From assembly GCF_002352765.1 (NCBI RefSeq), contig NZ_KZ293963.1:1696368-1760367 (forward strand): 64,000 bases of DNA. Reading direction: 5' to 3'. Positions 16,522 to 24,761 of the stretch are shown here, one piece after another. Source of the stretch: Alteribacter populi (GTDB lineage: Bacteria > Bacillota > Bacilli > Bacillales > Salisediminibacteriaceae). Under the pieces are notes generated by a model. It had not been told where the DNA came from and ran no database searches. It was given only the letters and a program-made list of their open reading frames with translations. A program made the position numbers and the translations under genes. Each line of letters starts with the position of its first letter. Within the stretch, counting starts at the first letter, position 1.

Positions 16522-17233
16522 TTATGGCGGGCTCCTCCAGCTTATAACCTAATCCTCTAATCGTTTTAATATAAATCGGTTTTTTTGTAAGTGGCTCGAT
16601 CTTTTCACGGAGATGGCTAATATGTACATCTACTATGCGTGTATCCCCAACGAATTCATAGTTCCAAACCGCGTTTAGCAGTTGATCCCGTGTTAAAACA
16701 CGTCCTTTATGGTGAACCAGATAAAGCAATAGCTCAAACTCTTTTGGTGTCAGTTCTAATGCTTCACTAAAGAGATATACCTCATAGTTTTCTGGGTAGA
16801 TGGTGACATTCCCAATTGTCATTTTCTTTACTTCTTTTTCCTGTTTAAGGGCGGTGGCTTGTGCTCCCCGAGTTCTTCGTAGAATGGCTCTTGCTCTAGC
16901 GACAACTTCACGGGGACTGAAAGGTTTTGTTAAGTAATCATCTGCACCTAATTCGAGCCCGAGCACTTTATCAAATTCATCATCTTTAGCGGTAAGCATG
17001 AGAATAGGTGTCATGACCTTGCTCTGACGTAGCTGCTTACACACTTCTAAACCATCCATTTCAGGCAACATAATATCAAGGACGATCAAATCAAAATCAT
17101 CATGTTGTCCTTTTTCCAAGGCTGCTTTTCCGTCCATGGCTGTTGTCACAGAAAAACCTGCTTGTTCCAAATTAAACTGAAGCAGAGTTACTATAGATTC
17201 TTCATCGTCTACAACAAGTACTTTTTGTGGCAC
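16514..17233 (-). CDS. phoP: Phosphate-regulon response regulator PhoP
   Basis: PhoP is the OmpR-family regulator of phosphate starvation genes. I start it at GTG 17233 behind GGGGAGGAA, giving 239 residues against 240 in B. subtilis; the frame continues 40 codons upstream without support. The receiver domain has D9/D10 and the phosphoacceptor D53 (VLDIMLPEMDG). The winged-helix domain has the usual LTPKEFELLLYL and TRIVDVHISHLREKIE segments. It is followed by phoR with an overlap. The upstream region was not resolved into Pho boxes. Confidence 0.96.
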   Translation of the reverse strand: MPQKVLVVDDEESIVTLLQFNLEQAGFSVTTAMDGKAALEKGQHDDFDLIVLDIMLPEMDGLEVCKQLRQSKVMTPILMLTAKDDEFDKVLGLELGADDYLTKPFSPREVVARARAILRRTRGAQATALKQEKEVKKMTIGNVTIYPENYEVYLFSEALELTPKEFELLLYLVHHKGRVLTRDQLLNAVWNYEFVGDTRIVDVHISHLREKIEPLTKKPIYIKTIRGLGYKLEEPAINE

Positions 17234-17411
17234 TGTTAATTCCTCCCCGTGTATGCTTTGACCTCCTATTGTCATAGCAAAGCAAGGTAATGTGAACTTA
17301 TCTGTTTTTATTTTTGGTTGTTTCGTAAGCGTTATAGCATTTTGAACGTTCATAAGTTGTCTTCACTACTTTTTATATTACTACTTAAAATGCGGGTGTA
17401 CAAGCACAGAT

Positions 17412-17443
17412 AGAAAACGGCTGCCTCACAATGAGGCAGCCGC
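17412..17443 (-). terminator. Terminator downstream of the MaoC-like gene
   Basis: CGGCTGCCTCACAATGAGGCAGCCG forms a 10-bp stem with a small loop, followed on the minus strand by TTTTCTAT. It separates this gene from phoP. Confidence 0.88.
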
Positions 17444-17458
17444 TTTCTATCTACTTGC

Positions 17459-17938
17459 TTAAAAGTTTTCAAATGTTCCTTCGTCTTGAGTCACCGGTTT
17501 AAACGGGTAAGGCGGACAAACGTCCATTTCCCCGTGGACGACTGTGATATCATCCTCATCTTTTCCAAGGACACTTACCGTCACTATATGCTTCTTTTCA
17601 TCCACTTTTACAATTTCAAGTGTAAGTTGCAATGTTCCATAGTGATACAGAGGTTTCGGGTACTGCAAAGTCTGGCTAACGAGAGAGCTTCCTGCTCCTG
17701 GTAAGTGCATAGAAACGGTCGATGTGACAATTCCGTTAATCATAATATGGGGCACAATCGGTTTTTGATAAGGCGTCCTTGCAGCATAGTCATGCTGGAG
17801 GTAAATTGGATTCGCATCATCCGAAAGGCCTAAGTATAAAAGAATGTCTTTATCTTCAACCTTTTTTGTAATTTCTACCTTTTCTCCTATTTGAAGGTTC
17901 GATATCCCGCGACCGAGTTTCCTTTTTTTCGTAAACAT
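17459..17938 (-). CDS. MaoC-like hotdog protein, hydratase motif altered
   Basis: The 159-residue protein has the look of a MaoC/(R)-hydratase hotdog fold. YLGLSDDANPIYLQHDYA lines up with the hydratase 2 motif GDxNPxHxDxxxA, and PIVPHIMINGIVTSTV follows. The motif's catalytic histidine is replaced by tyrosine (NPIY), and its GD is DD, so dehydratase activity is doubtful and a thioester-binding or regulatory role is possible. The ATG follows GAAGGAG. It lies between mdh and phoP with its own terminator. B. subtilis has no gene here to my knowledge. Confidence 0.7.
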   Translation of the reverse strand: MFTKKRKLGRGISNLQIGEKVEITKKVEDKDILLYLGLSDDANPIYLQHDYAARTPYQKPIVPHIMINGIVTSTVSMHLPGAGSSLVSQTLQYPKPLYHYGTLQLTLEIVKVDEKKHIVTVSVLGKDEDDITVVHGEMDVCPPYPFKPVTQDEGTFENF

Positions 17939-18019
17939 GCCTACACTCCTTCATATTAAAAAGTTTCGTACACTGTTTTCAATAGCATGCCCTCAAAGTA
18001 AACGCTTACAAGTTTAAGT

Positions 18020-18053
18020 ATGAATAAATCCGGCTTATAAACCGGATTTATTC
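18020..18053 (-). terminator. Terminator downstream of mdh
   Basis: AATAAATCCGG pairs with CCGGATTTATT around TTATAAA. The hairpin lies 20 bp after the mdh stop and ends the citZ-icd-mdh unit; the T run is short. Confidence 0.65.
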
Positions 18054-18072
18054 TCAATGTATTCAACTGTCG

Positions 18073-19011
18073 TTACTTTACAAGCCCTAAAACACTGTTA
18101 ACGGAGTCAGCAGACTTTTGTAACTGTACTTTCTCCTCTTCAGTTAAATCAAGCTCTAGTATTTTTTCTATACCGCCACCGCCAATAACTGTCGGTACCC
18201 CTAAGTACATATCTTTATAACCATATTCGCCTTCAAGGTAAGCGATCGTCGGTAAGATACGTTTTTTGTCCTTTAGAACCGCTTCTACCATTTGAACAAT
18301 AGAGGCTGCAGGTGCATAGTAAGCACTTCCGTTTCCAAGAAGGTTTACAATTTCACCGCCGCCTTTTCTTGTACGTTCAACAATGGCATCAAGACGGTCT
18401 TTAGAAATTAATTTTTCTAGTGGAATACCGCCTGCGTATGAGTAACGGAGCATTGGTACCATGTCGTCACCGTGTCCGCCAAGAACGAAGCCAGAAACAT
18501 CTTCTACTGAGACGTTAAGCTCTTGGGCTACGAACGTTCTGAAGCGCGCCGTATCGAGAACTCCAGATTGACCGAATACACGGTGTTTAGGGAAGCCAGA
18601 CTCTTTAAATACGGTATACGTCATCGTATCTACTGGGTTAGTAAGAACAATGATGTAGCAATCAGGAGAATATTTTACAATTTCTCTCGTTACTTTTCTC
18701 ATAATATCAGCGTTTGTACTTACAAGATCGTCACGACTCATCCCCGGTTTACGAGGAAGTCCCGCTGTAATAACAACGATGTCAGAGCCTTCTGTATCTT
18801 TGTAATCAGACGTTCCGATAATGTTAGAGTCAAAACCTTGGACCGGGGAAGCTTCCATCATATCAAGCGCTTTCCCTTTAGTTGGATCTTCATTATTAGG
18901 AATGTCAACGAGAACGACATCTGCTAATTCTTTTTGAGCGGCCATTAATGCTGTTGTAGTTCCTGTAAATCCACCGCCAACGACTGTAATTTTTCTACGT
19001 TTAATTGTCAT
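18073..19011 (-). CDS. mdh: Malate dehydrogenase
   Basis: Mdh interconverts malate and oxaloacetate with NAD in the TCA cycle. The 312-residue protein is the LDH-like type usual in bacilli. It has the Rossmann motif VVGGGFTGTTTA, LVDIPNNEDPTKGKALDM at the nucleotide-selecting strand, PRKPGMSRDDL with substrate arginines, and the catalytic H180 in GGHGDDMVP. The ATG follows AAGGGAGGG. It starts 32 bp after icd, and the order citZ-icd-mdh is the B. subtilis TCA operon. Confidence 0.97.
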   Translation of the reverse strand: MTIKRRKITVVGGGFTGTTTALMAAQKELADVVLVDIPNNEDPTKGKALDMMEASPVQGFDSNIIGTSDYKDTEGSDIVVITAGLPRKPGMSRDDLVSTNADIMRKVTREIVKYSPDCYIIVLTNPVDTMTYTVFKESGFPKHRVFGQSGVLDTARFRTFVAQELNVSVEDVSGFVLGGHGDDMVPMLRYSYAGGIPLEKLISKDRLDAIVERTRKGGGEIVNLLGNGSAYYAPAASIVQMVEAVLKDKKRILPTIAYLEGEYGYKDMYLGVPTVIGGGGIEKILELDLTEEEKVQLQKSADSVNSVLGLVK

Positions 19012-19043
19012 TTTGTTTGCCCTCCCTTTTCACTATGCAAAGA

Positions 19044-20306
19044 TTAAAGGTTTTTAATTAGTTCTTCAGCAAACTCTGAACATTTTACTTCTTTAGCGCC
19101 TTCCATTAATCGAGCAAAGTCATAAGTAACAACTTTACTTCCGATTGTTTTATCCATAGAAGCTTCAATCATATCAGCCGCTTCATTCCAGTTTAAGTGG
19201 CGCAGCATAAGAACACCGGATAACAGAACAGATGACGGGTTAACTTTATCTAATCCTGCATATTTAGGAGCTGTACCGTGTGTTGCTTCAAAGATAGCAT
19301 GTCCACTGTCATAGTTAATGTTAGCTCCCGGTGCAATTCCGATTCCGCCTACTTGCGCTGCAAGTGCATCAGAAACGTAGTCTCCGTTCAAGTTCATTGT
19401 CGCGACAACATCAAATTCTTTTGGACGAGTTAAGATTTGCTGTAAGAAGATATCGGCAATTGAGTCCTTTACGATGATTTTACCAGCAGCTTCTGCTTCA
19501 GACTGTGCTTGATCAGCTGCTTCGCGACCTTTCTCTTCAACAATTTTGTCATACTCTGCCCATGTGAAAACTTTATCTCCGAACTCATTTTCAGCTAGCT
19601 CGTAGCCCCACTTCTTGAATGCACCTTCTGTATACTTCATGATGTTTCCTTTGTGTACTAACGTTACACTCTTACGGCCTTCCTCGATCGCATACTGAAT
19701 TGCCGCACGTACAAGGCGATGAGTCCCTTCTTCAGAAACAGGCTTAATACCGATTCCAGAAGTTTCAGGGAAACGAATCTTATCAGCACCTAATTCTTCA
19801 CGAAGGAAGTCTACTAACTTCTTCGCTTCATCTGTTCCTTTTTCATACTCAATACCTGCATAGATATCTTCAGAATTCTCACGGAAAATAACCATATCTG
19901 TATCTTGTGGGCGCTTTACTGGAGATGGTACACCTTCAAACCAGCGAACAGGACGAACACAAGAATATAAGTCTAATTCTTGACGAAGGGCTACGTTTAA
20001 TGAACGAATTCCGCCACCAATTGGTGTTGTTAGTGGACCTTTAATCGCTATGAAATACTCACGAATCGTATCTAAAGTTTCATCTGGAAGCCACTCGCCA
20101 GTTTTATTATGGGCTTTCTCCCCAGCTAATACTTCTTTCCACTCAATTTTCTTCTCGCCGTTATATGCTTTGTCTACAGCTGCTTCAATAACATGAGATG
20201 CTGCTGCCCAAATGTCCGGCCCGATACCATCTCCCTCGATGTATGGAATAACCGGGTTGTTAGGTACGTTTAGTACCCCGTTGTTAACTGTAATACGTTC
20301 TGCCAT
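19044..20306 (-). CDS. icd: Isocitrate dehydrogenase (NADP)
   Basis: Icd decarboxylates isocitrate to 2-oxoglutarate with NADP. The 420-residue product has the substrate serine region GGGIRSLNVALRQELDLYSCVRPVRW, ENSEDIYAGIEY, the IVHKGNIMKYTEGAFK-type segment (here LVHKGNIMKYTEGAFKKWGYELA) and ATHGTAPKYAGLDKVNPSS, all typical of the dimeric bacterial enzyme. Length matches the family. The ATG follows GGAGGTTATTAAC. The 200-bp gap to citZ holds no obvious terminator, so it is probably read through from citZ. Confidence 0.97.
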   Translation of the reverse strand: MAERITVNNGVLNVPNNPVIPYIEGDGIGPDIWAAASHVIEAAVDKAYNGEKKIEWKEVLAGEKAHNKTGEWLPDETLDTIREYFIAIKGPLTTPIGGGIRSLNVALRQELDLYSCVRPVRWFEGVPSPVKRPQDTDMVIFRENSEDIYAGIEYEKGTDEAKKLVDFLREELGADKIRFPETSGIGIKPVSEEGTHRLVRAAIQYAIEEGRKSVTLVHKGNIMKYTEGAFKKWGYELAENEFGDKVFTWAEYDKIVEEKGREAADQAQSEAEAAGKIIVKDSIADIFLQQILTRPKEFDVVATMNLNGDYVSDALAAQVGGIGIAPGANINYDSGHAIFEATHGTAPKYAGLDKVNPSSVLLSGVLMLRHLNWNEAADMIEASMDKTIGSKVVTYDFARLMEGAKEVKCSEFAEELIKNL

Positions 20307-20505
20307 GTTAATAACCTCCTTGAGTATCGTTCCAATATGTAATGAGAAGAGATCGAAACTAGAACTCCAAATGAAGAATCTTTCTTTCTCCCCTCATTTA
20401 TTGTCTAACATTCATGATCATTTTGCAAAAGTTCAGTAATAAAAACATAGTAGGGCTACTTATTATAAACGCTTACCTTTTAACAAAGGCTGTATCCAAA
20501 AATAA

Positions 20506-21621
20506 TTAACGATCTTCTAAACGAATCCAGTCTTGCTTATCCGGACCTACATACTCAGCACGTGGACGGATTAAGCGGTTGTTGTCGTATTGCTCAAGAA
20601 TATGAGCAAGCCAGCCAGATACCCTGCTAACTGCAAATATCGGCGTAAATAAATCATGTTTAATGCCTAAACTATGGTAAACCGACGCGGAATAGAAATC
20701 GACGTTAGGTAATAAACCTTTTTCGTTTGTTACGATTTCATCGATACGGACACTCATATCATACCACTTAGATTCACCTGTAATTTTTGTTAACTGACGA
20801 GACATTTCTCTAAGGTGTTTCGCACGTGGATCGCCGTTTTTATATACCCTATGACCGAACCCCATAATTTTTTCTTTATTATCAAATGCTGTTTGGATAT
20901 AACTATCTACCTTACTTTCATCACCAATGTCAGAAAGCATCGCCATTACACGTTCGTTTGCTCCCCCATGTAATGGTCCTTTTAATGCACCTATCGCAGA
21001 AGTAACACCAGAATATACGTCAGATAGAGTGGCAACACATACACGTGCTGTAAACGTAGACGCATTCAATTCGTGGTCCGCGTGAAGCACTAAAGCTTTG
21101 TTGAATGCCTTGATGGATATTTCATCAGGCTCTTCACCGTTAAGCATGTACAAGAAATTAGCAGCAAAGCTTAGACCTTCTTTTGGTGCAACCGGCTCTT
21201 TCCCTTCACGAATTCGGCCGAATGCCGTGACGATAGTTGGAATTTGCGCTTGTAGTTTCATCGCTTTTCTACGATTTGACTCTTTAGATGTATCATCAGC
21301 TTCATCATCAAATAAAGCTAAATTAGATACAGCAGTACGCAATGCCGCCATCGGATGTACTTTATCAATTGGATACGTTTTCAATTGTTGCAATATTTCA
21401 TCAGGAACTGATGCATAACCATTAAGTTCCTTTTGGAACGAATTCAACTCATCTTTAGTTGGAAGTTTATGATTCCAAAGAAGATAGACAACCTCTTCAA
21501 AACTTGCATGATCAGCAAGGTCATCGATGTTGTATCCATAGTAAGTTAATACTCCGTCGATAATCGAACTGACGCTGGATGTTGTTGCGACAACACCTTC
21601 TAAACCTTTTGTTGTACTCAT
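20506..21621 (-). CDS. citZ: Citrate synthase
   Basis: CitZ condenses acetyl-CoA and oxaloacetate. The 371-residue protein is the short Gram-positive type. It has HADHELNASTFTARV, PLHGGANERVM and GFGHRVYKNGDPRA, which carry the active-site histidines, and VDFYSASVYHSLG with the C-terminal substrate-binding arginines in RPRAEYVG. The ATG follows GGAGAGG. It heads the citZ-icd-mdh group. A promoter about 300 bp upstream leaves a long untranslated leader. Confidence 0.97.
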   Translation of the reverse strand: MSTTKGLEGVVATTSSVSSIIDGVLTYYGYNIDDLADHASFEEVVYLLWNHKLPTKDELNSFQKELNGYASVPDEILQQLKTYPIDKVHPMAALRTAVSNLALFDDEADDTSKESNRRKAMKLQAQIPTIVTAFGRIREGKEPVAPKEGLSFAANFLYMLNGEEPDEISIKAFNKALVLHADHELNASTFTARVCVATLSDVYSGVTSAIGALKGPLHGGANERVMAMLSDIGDESKVDSYIQTAFDNKEKIMGFGHRVYKNGDPRAKHLREMSRQLTKITGESKWYDMSVRIDEIVTNEKGLLPNVDFYSASVYHSLGIKHDLFTPIFAVSRVSGWLAHILEQYDNNRLIRPRAEYVGPDKQDWIRLEDR

Positions 21622-21915
21622 ACCAACCTCTCCTTTAGTTCAATATTTTCGGGAATCAAAGTGTTATTCCCATAACGATTTTTCAAAAACTCCGGTATGT
21701 GATCTTCAACATGGAACTTCTTCCATCGAGCGGATCACGGGGTAAGAAAAATGTCAGGTTCCCTGCATTTATTCACTTTACTAAAATAGTTCCCTAGACC
21801 TTATGTACATGGGTAGGAATATGTAGGAATGATCGGAAGTGAAACATAAGCGTTTTCTATAAAGATTTAAAAAGACAGTCTTCACAAATCATTACACTCA
21901 CATTTTCTTCAGTCA
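21622..21915 (-). other. Long leader of citZ
   Basis: This 290-nt stretch between the predicted promoter and citZ has no gene and no riboswitch that I recognise. It contains small hairpins such as ATGGAAGAAGTTCCAT and a weak cre-like AAGCGTTTTCTA near 21848 on the plus strand. CcpC and CcpA control of citZ is known in B. subtilis, but clear operators for them were not found. Confidence 0.35.
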
Positions 21916-21921
21916 ACTATT

Positions 21922-21950
21922 ATTATAACTACTTTTCTTATTTTTGTGAA
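21922..21950 (-). promoter_or_regulatory. Sigma-A promoter of citZ-icd-mdh
   Basis: The minus strand reads TTCACA (21945-21950), a 17-nt spacer and a perfect TATAAT (21922-21927). It is the best promoter in the gap between citZ and ytwI. Confidence 0.6.
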
Positions 21951-22031
21951 CTTTAAATTCTCAAAACAAACCAACATTCTAACTTATACTATTATTTTAA
22001 TTTGTTTGACACTTCACGTATACCGACAAAT

Positions 22032-22505
22032 TTAACCACTTATAGAGCTAAAAAATGACACAATTTTCATTGCCATATACGCAATCCCGGCGCCGATTAA
22101 TGGCCCTACTGCAACTCCGTTAAATACAGCCACAGCTAAAATTGTCCCAAATACGAGTGCAGCTGTTATGTGGGGGTCATCTTTTAATAGTTCTACCCCA
22201 CTGGCTGCAATTATTGCAACAAATACTCCAGAAGCAAGCGCAACCCATGCATAAGAGGATTTCGTTGCTTCAGTAAGTTCTTTAAATCCAATTTGCCCCG
22301 TCACAATAGGAACGAGTACTGCAATCGTAATGATCGTCACACCAATATGAATCCCTTTTTGTTGAATAAAAGGAAAAGCTTTATCACCTAACCCTATCCA
22401 CTTTAAAATAAGTAAAAAAACGACTGCAATAATTAGCGACTGATTTTTTGCAATCAGCCCGATTCCTAATAAAATAAGCATAAATACAGTTGCTGGTGTA
22501 AACAA
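22032..22505 (-). CDS. ytwI: DUF441 family membrane protein YtwI
   Basis: YtwI is a conserved four-helix membrane protein of unknown function. I start it at TTG 22505, 8 nt after TAGGAGG, giving 157 residues that begin MFTPATVFMLILLGIGLIAKNQSL, like the B. subtilis protein (154 residues); the frame runs 44 codons further upstream, overlapping ytvI, with no support. FPFIQQKGIHIGVTIITIAVLVPIVTGQIGF and DDPHITAALVFGTILAVA are family signatures. It is divergent from ytvI, with about 120 bp between the starts. Confidence 0.88.
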   Translation of the reverse strand: MFTPATVFMLILLGIGLIAKNQSLIIAVVFLLILKWIGLGDKAFPFIQQKGIHIGVTIITIAVLVPIVTGQIGFKELTEATKSSYAWVALASGVFVAIIAASGVELLKDDPHITAALVFGTILAVAVFNGVAVGPLIGAGIAYMAMKIVSFFSSISG

Positions 22506-22625
22506 AAAAAGTCCTCCTAAACATCTAAATCTCATCTTTTTGTACAAGCAGGCATGTCTATCCCTTGGTTCACATAGAGTATTAAAAACAAGGGAAGGGG
22601 GAGCATCGAAATTAATACAAAACAA

Positions 22626-23735
22626 ATGCTCGAACAATTAATCCGAGCAGTGATTGTCATTTTTTTCTCACTATTGTTTATCGCCATAGGATACACTCTC
22701 GTTCGATTCTTATACCCCTTTATTATTGGCTTTATTATCGCGTTGATCCTTATTCCTATCGTCAATCAGATGGAGAAGAGGTTTAATTGGTCCCGATCTG
22801 TTGCGGTACTGATGACGATGTTTGCCATGCTCCTTGTTAGTTTAACATTTACAACCTTAATTGCGGTAGAAGTTGCCAATGGGCTGCTCTACCTTTCCGG
22901 TGTCCTTCCTGATCATATAAAGAATTTTGTTTATACAATGGAAAATTGGATATCTGTCACTTTTTTACCTCTGTATGAACGGGTCAATGATCTCGTGTTA
23001 ACACTAAATACAAACCAACAGGAAACGGTTACACAATCTTTACAAACCCTGACCGGTGAAATAACCCACAAGGCCGGAGAATTTATTCAAGTATTTTTTA
23101 ATGGTTTAGCCGAAATATTGTTAAGCTTACCTAATACTATTACAATCATGTTATTTTCATTGCTTTCTACTTTTTTTATTACAAAAGACTGGCCATTAAT
23201 CCTTCATTGGTACAACCAGCTCGTACCGAAAAAAGCAGACCGATACCTAGTTAGATTATTGAACGAGTGGAAAAAATCATTATTTGGCTATTTTTTTGCC
23301 CAAGGTATTCTCGTTTCCATGACTGCTTTTATTGTCCTAATTGGCTTTATTATTATTGGCATTGAGCACGCGATAACAGCAGCTTTGCTCTTGGCAATCA
23401 TTGACTTACTTCCCTATTTAGGAACAGGGATTATTTTTATCCCTTGGATATTGTATAGCTTTTTTACAGGGGAATGGCTGTTGTCAATTGGCTTGAGTGT
23501 GTTATATGCAATCGTTGTACTTCAACGGCAAATAGCCGAGCCTAAGGTGCTTTCCAAACATATTGGTGTCCATCCTATCCCACTCTTGTTAACACTTTTT
23601 TTAAGCTATCAATGGTTTGGGTTTCTCGGATTGCTATTTGGGCCGATGATTTTAATCGTTATTCAGTCGATGATAAGAGCAGAAATCATTCAAGGGTTAT
23701 GGCAGTTTGTCAAAATCGATAAAACATCCGGATAA
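22626..23735 (+). CDS. ytvI: Sporulation integral membrane protein YtvI (AI-2E transporter family)
   Basis: YtvI belongs to the AI-2E/PerM family of multi-helix membrane proteins and is linked to sporulation in bacilli; the substrate is unknown. The protein has an N-terminal pair of helices, a soluble middle region (residues 75-140) and a C-terminal bundle with IDLLPYLGTGIIFIPW and PLLLTLFLSYQWFGFLGLLFGP, typical of the family. The ATG at 22626 (369 residues) is not preceded by a site at normal distance. GAAGGGGGAG at 22593-22602 is 7-8 nt from an in-frame ATT at 22611, giving MNTKQ before MLEQL, so translation may begin at AUU. The gene is followed by MITE-like copy B. Confidence 0.85.
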   Translation: MLEQLIRAVIVIFFSLLFIAIGYTLVRFLYPFIIGFIIALILIPIVNQMEKRFNWSRSVAVLMTMFAMLLVSLTFTTLIAVEVANGLLYLSGVLPDHIKNFVYTMENWISVTFLPLYERVNDLVLTLNTNQQETVTQSLQTLTGEITHKAGEFIQVFFNGLAEILLSLPNTITIMLFSLLSTFFITKDWPLILHWYNQLVPKKADRYLVRLLNEWKKSLFGYFFAQGILVSMTAFIVLIGFIIIGIEHAITAALLLAIIDLLPYLGTGIIFIPWILYSFFTGEWLLSIGLSVLYAIVVLQRQIAEPKVLSKHIGVHPIPLLLTLFLSYQWFGFLGLLFGPMILIVIQSMIRAEIIQGLWQFVKIDKTSG

Positions 23736-23764
23736 TTTTAAGAAAAGCATTTTCTTAACGTAAA

Positions 23765-24057
23765 GATTGCTGAATAACTCAAAATACAAAGGGTGCCGCT
23801 TCCGTGGCTTTTCTTTCCGCAGGCACCGCTTCACCCTCCTCATTCGCGAAAGGCGTGCTCACTGCGGCGACTTCTACTGTTGCTTTTGCTTCTGGAGTCT
23901 CCGTCATTGCAGCAGCACCCCTTGACTATTTCATATGTACCCAAAATAAGGTGCAAAGTTTTTTGGTAAAAGGAGAGTTATTTCCTTGCAGATTCTCTCC
24001 ATGAGAAAGAGCATATCCTCTTGATACGCAGACGTATGCTACTTATTCAGCATCCTC
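23765..24057. mobile_element. MITE-like element, copy B (293 bp)
   Basis: The element begins GATTGCTGAATAACTC and ends TTATTCAGCATCCTC. It is flanked by a perfect 9-bp direct repeat TAACGTAAA (23756-23764 and 24058-24066), the mark of insertion with target duplication. Sub-terminal GGGTGCCGCT and AGCAGCACCCC are inverted. It is about 80% like copy A by eye. It has no transposase. Insertion lies just after ytvI, and the right-hand target copy runs into the fxsA terminator. Confidence 0.82.
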
Positions 24058-24064
24058 TAACGTA

Positions 24065-24104
24065 AAAGAAGCCGGTTGCTTCTTAACAGCAACCGGCTTC
24101 TTTA
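24065..24104. terminator. Bidirectional terminator between ytvI and fxsA
   Basis: AAAGAAGCCGGTTGCT pairs with AGCAACCGGCTTCTTT (loop TCTTAAC), with A and T runs on either side. It serves fxsA (minus) and could serve ytvI (plus). Confidence 0.88.
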
Positions 24105-24119
24105 TATTCAGAGTGGGGT

Positions 24120-24521
24120 TTAGAAACGACGTCCTCGGTAAAAGACGACATTTCCCGATCGAATGGCGCGTTCAAAAATGCCTTGCAAAAATCCTTTAAA
24201 AATTCCTCTCGTTTTAGGAACTAGTAAAAAGAAGCCAAATGCATCTGTTATAAATCCAGGTGTTAATAAGACCACGCCACCTACAAGAATACAAATACCG
24301 TCCAGAAGTACACCGCTTGGAACCTGCCCTTGCGTAGCTTGTAATTGAGCTGAGCGAATCGCGTTAAGCCCCTCTCGTTTAGCAAGGGCCGCACCTAGGA
24401 TCCCTGTGAGAATAATTAGCAAAATCGTCGGGATGACTCCGATCAAATTACCAGATAGTATTAACACGCCAATTTCTATGGCTGGAACTATAATTAACAA
24501 TAATAAAAACACTCGTCCCAT
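24120..24521 (-). CDS. fxsA: FxsA family membrane protein
   Basis: FxsA-type proteins (YtzA/F-exclusion suppressor family) are small membrane proteins of unclear role. The ATG at 24521 follows AAAGGAG and gives 133 residues; the frame runs 8 codons further without need. The sequence shows helices at about 3-22, 28-45 and 77-97, with the family segment NLIGVIPTILLIILTGILGAALAKREGL and LLTPGFITDAFGFFLLVPKTR. The C-terminus is basic. It lies downstream of pyk, as in B. subtilis, where the homologue is ytzA. Confidence 0.88.
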   Translation of the reverse strand: MGRVFLLLLIIVPAIEIGVLILSGNLIGVIPTILLIILTGILGAALAKREGLNAIRSAQLQATQGQVPSGVLLDGICILVGGVVLLTPGFITDAFGFFLLVPKTRGIFKGFLQGIFERAIRSGNVVFYRGRRF

Positions 24522-24720
24522 ATTATCTTCTCCTTTATGAAACAAAACTCACTTTTAAAGGTGACTGTCTATATTTTAAATAGAAATGGGACACATGTCG
24601 AGTGTGACACAGCAAAGTGGTTCGTAGTATAAAATAAGAACACGATATGTGCTACATATTTACAGCCTAATGGGATCGTCAAAAAACCCCTATTTGACGC
24701 AATGCTTCGCTATTGCTTCT

Positions 24721-24761
24721 AGGTATATCAAAAGGTCAAAAACAAACCTTTTGATATACCT
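24721..24761 (-). terminator. Long hairpin at the pyk stop
   Basis: AGGTATATCAAAAGGT pairs perfectly with ACCTTTTGATATACCT around a 9-nt loop and touches the pyk stop codon. No T run follows, so it could be a 3'-end stabilising hairpin rather than a factor-independent terminator. Confidence 0.55.

Noticed and set aside
21845..21865. CcpA cre site upstream of citZ
   Set aside because: AAGCGTTTTCTA has several mismatches to the cre consensus, so it is not called as a feature.
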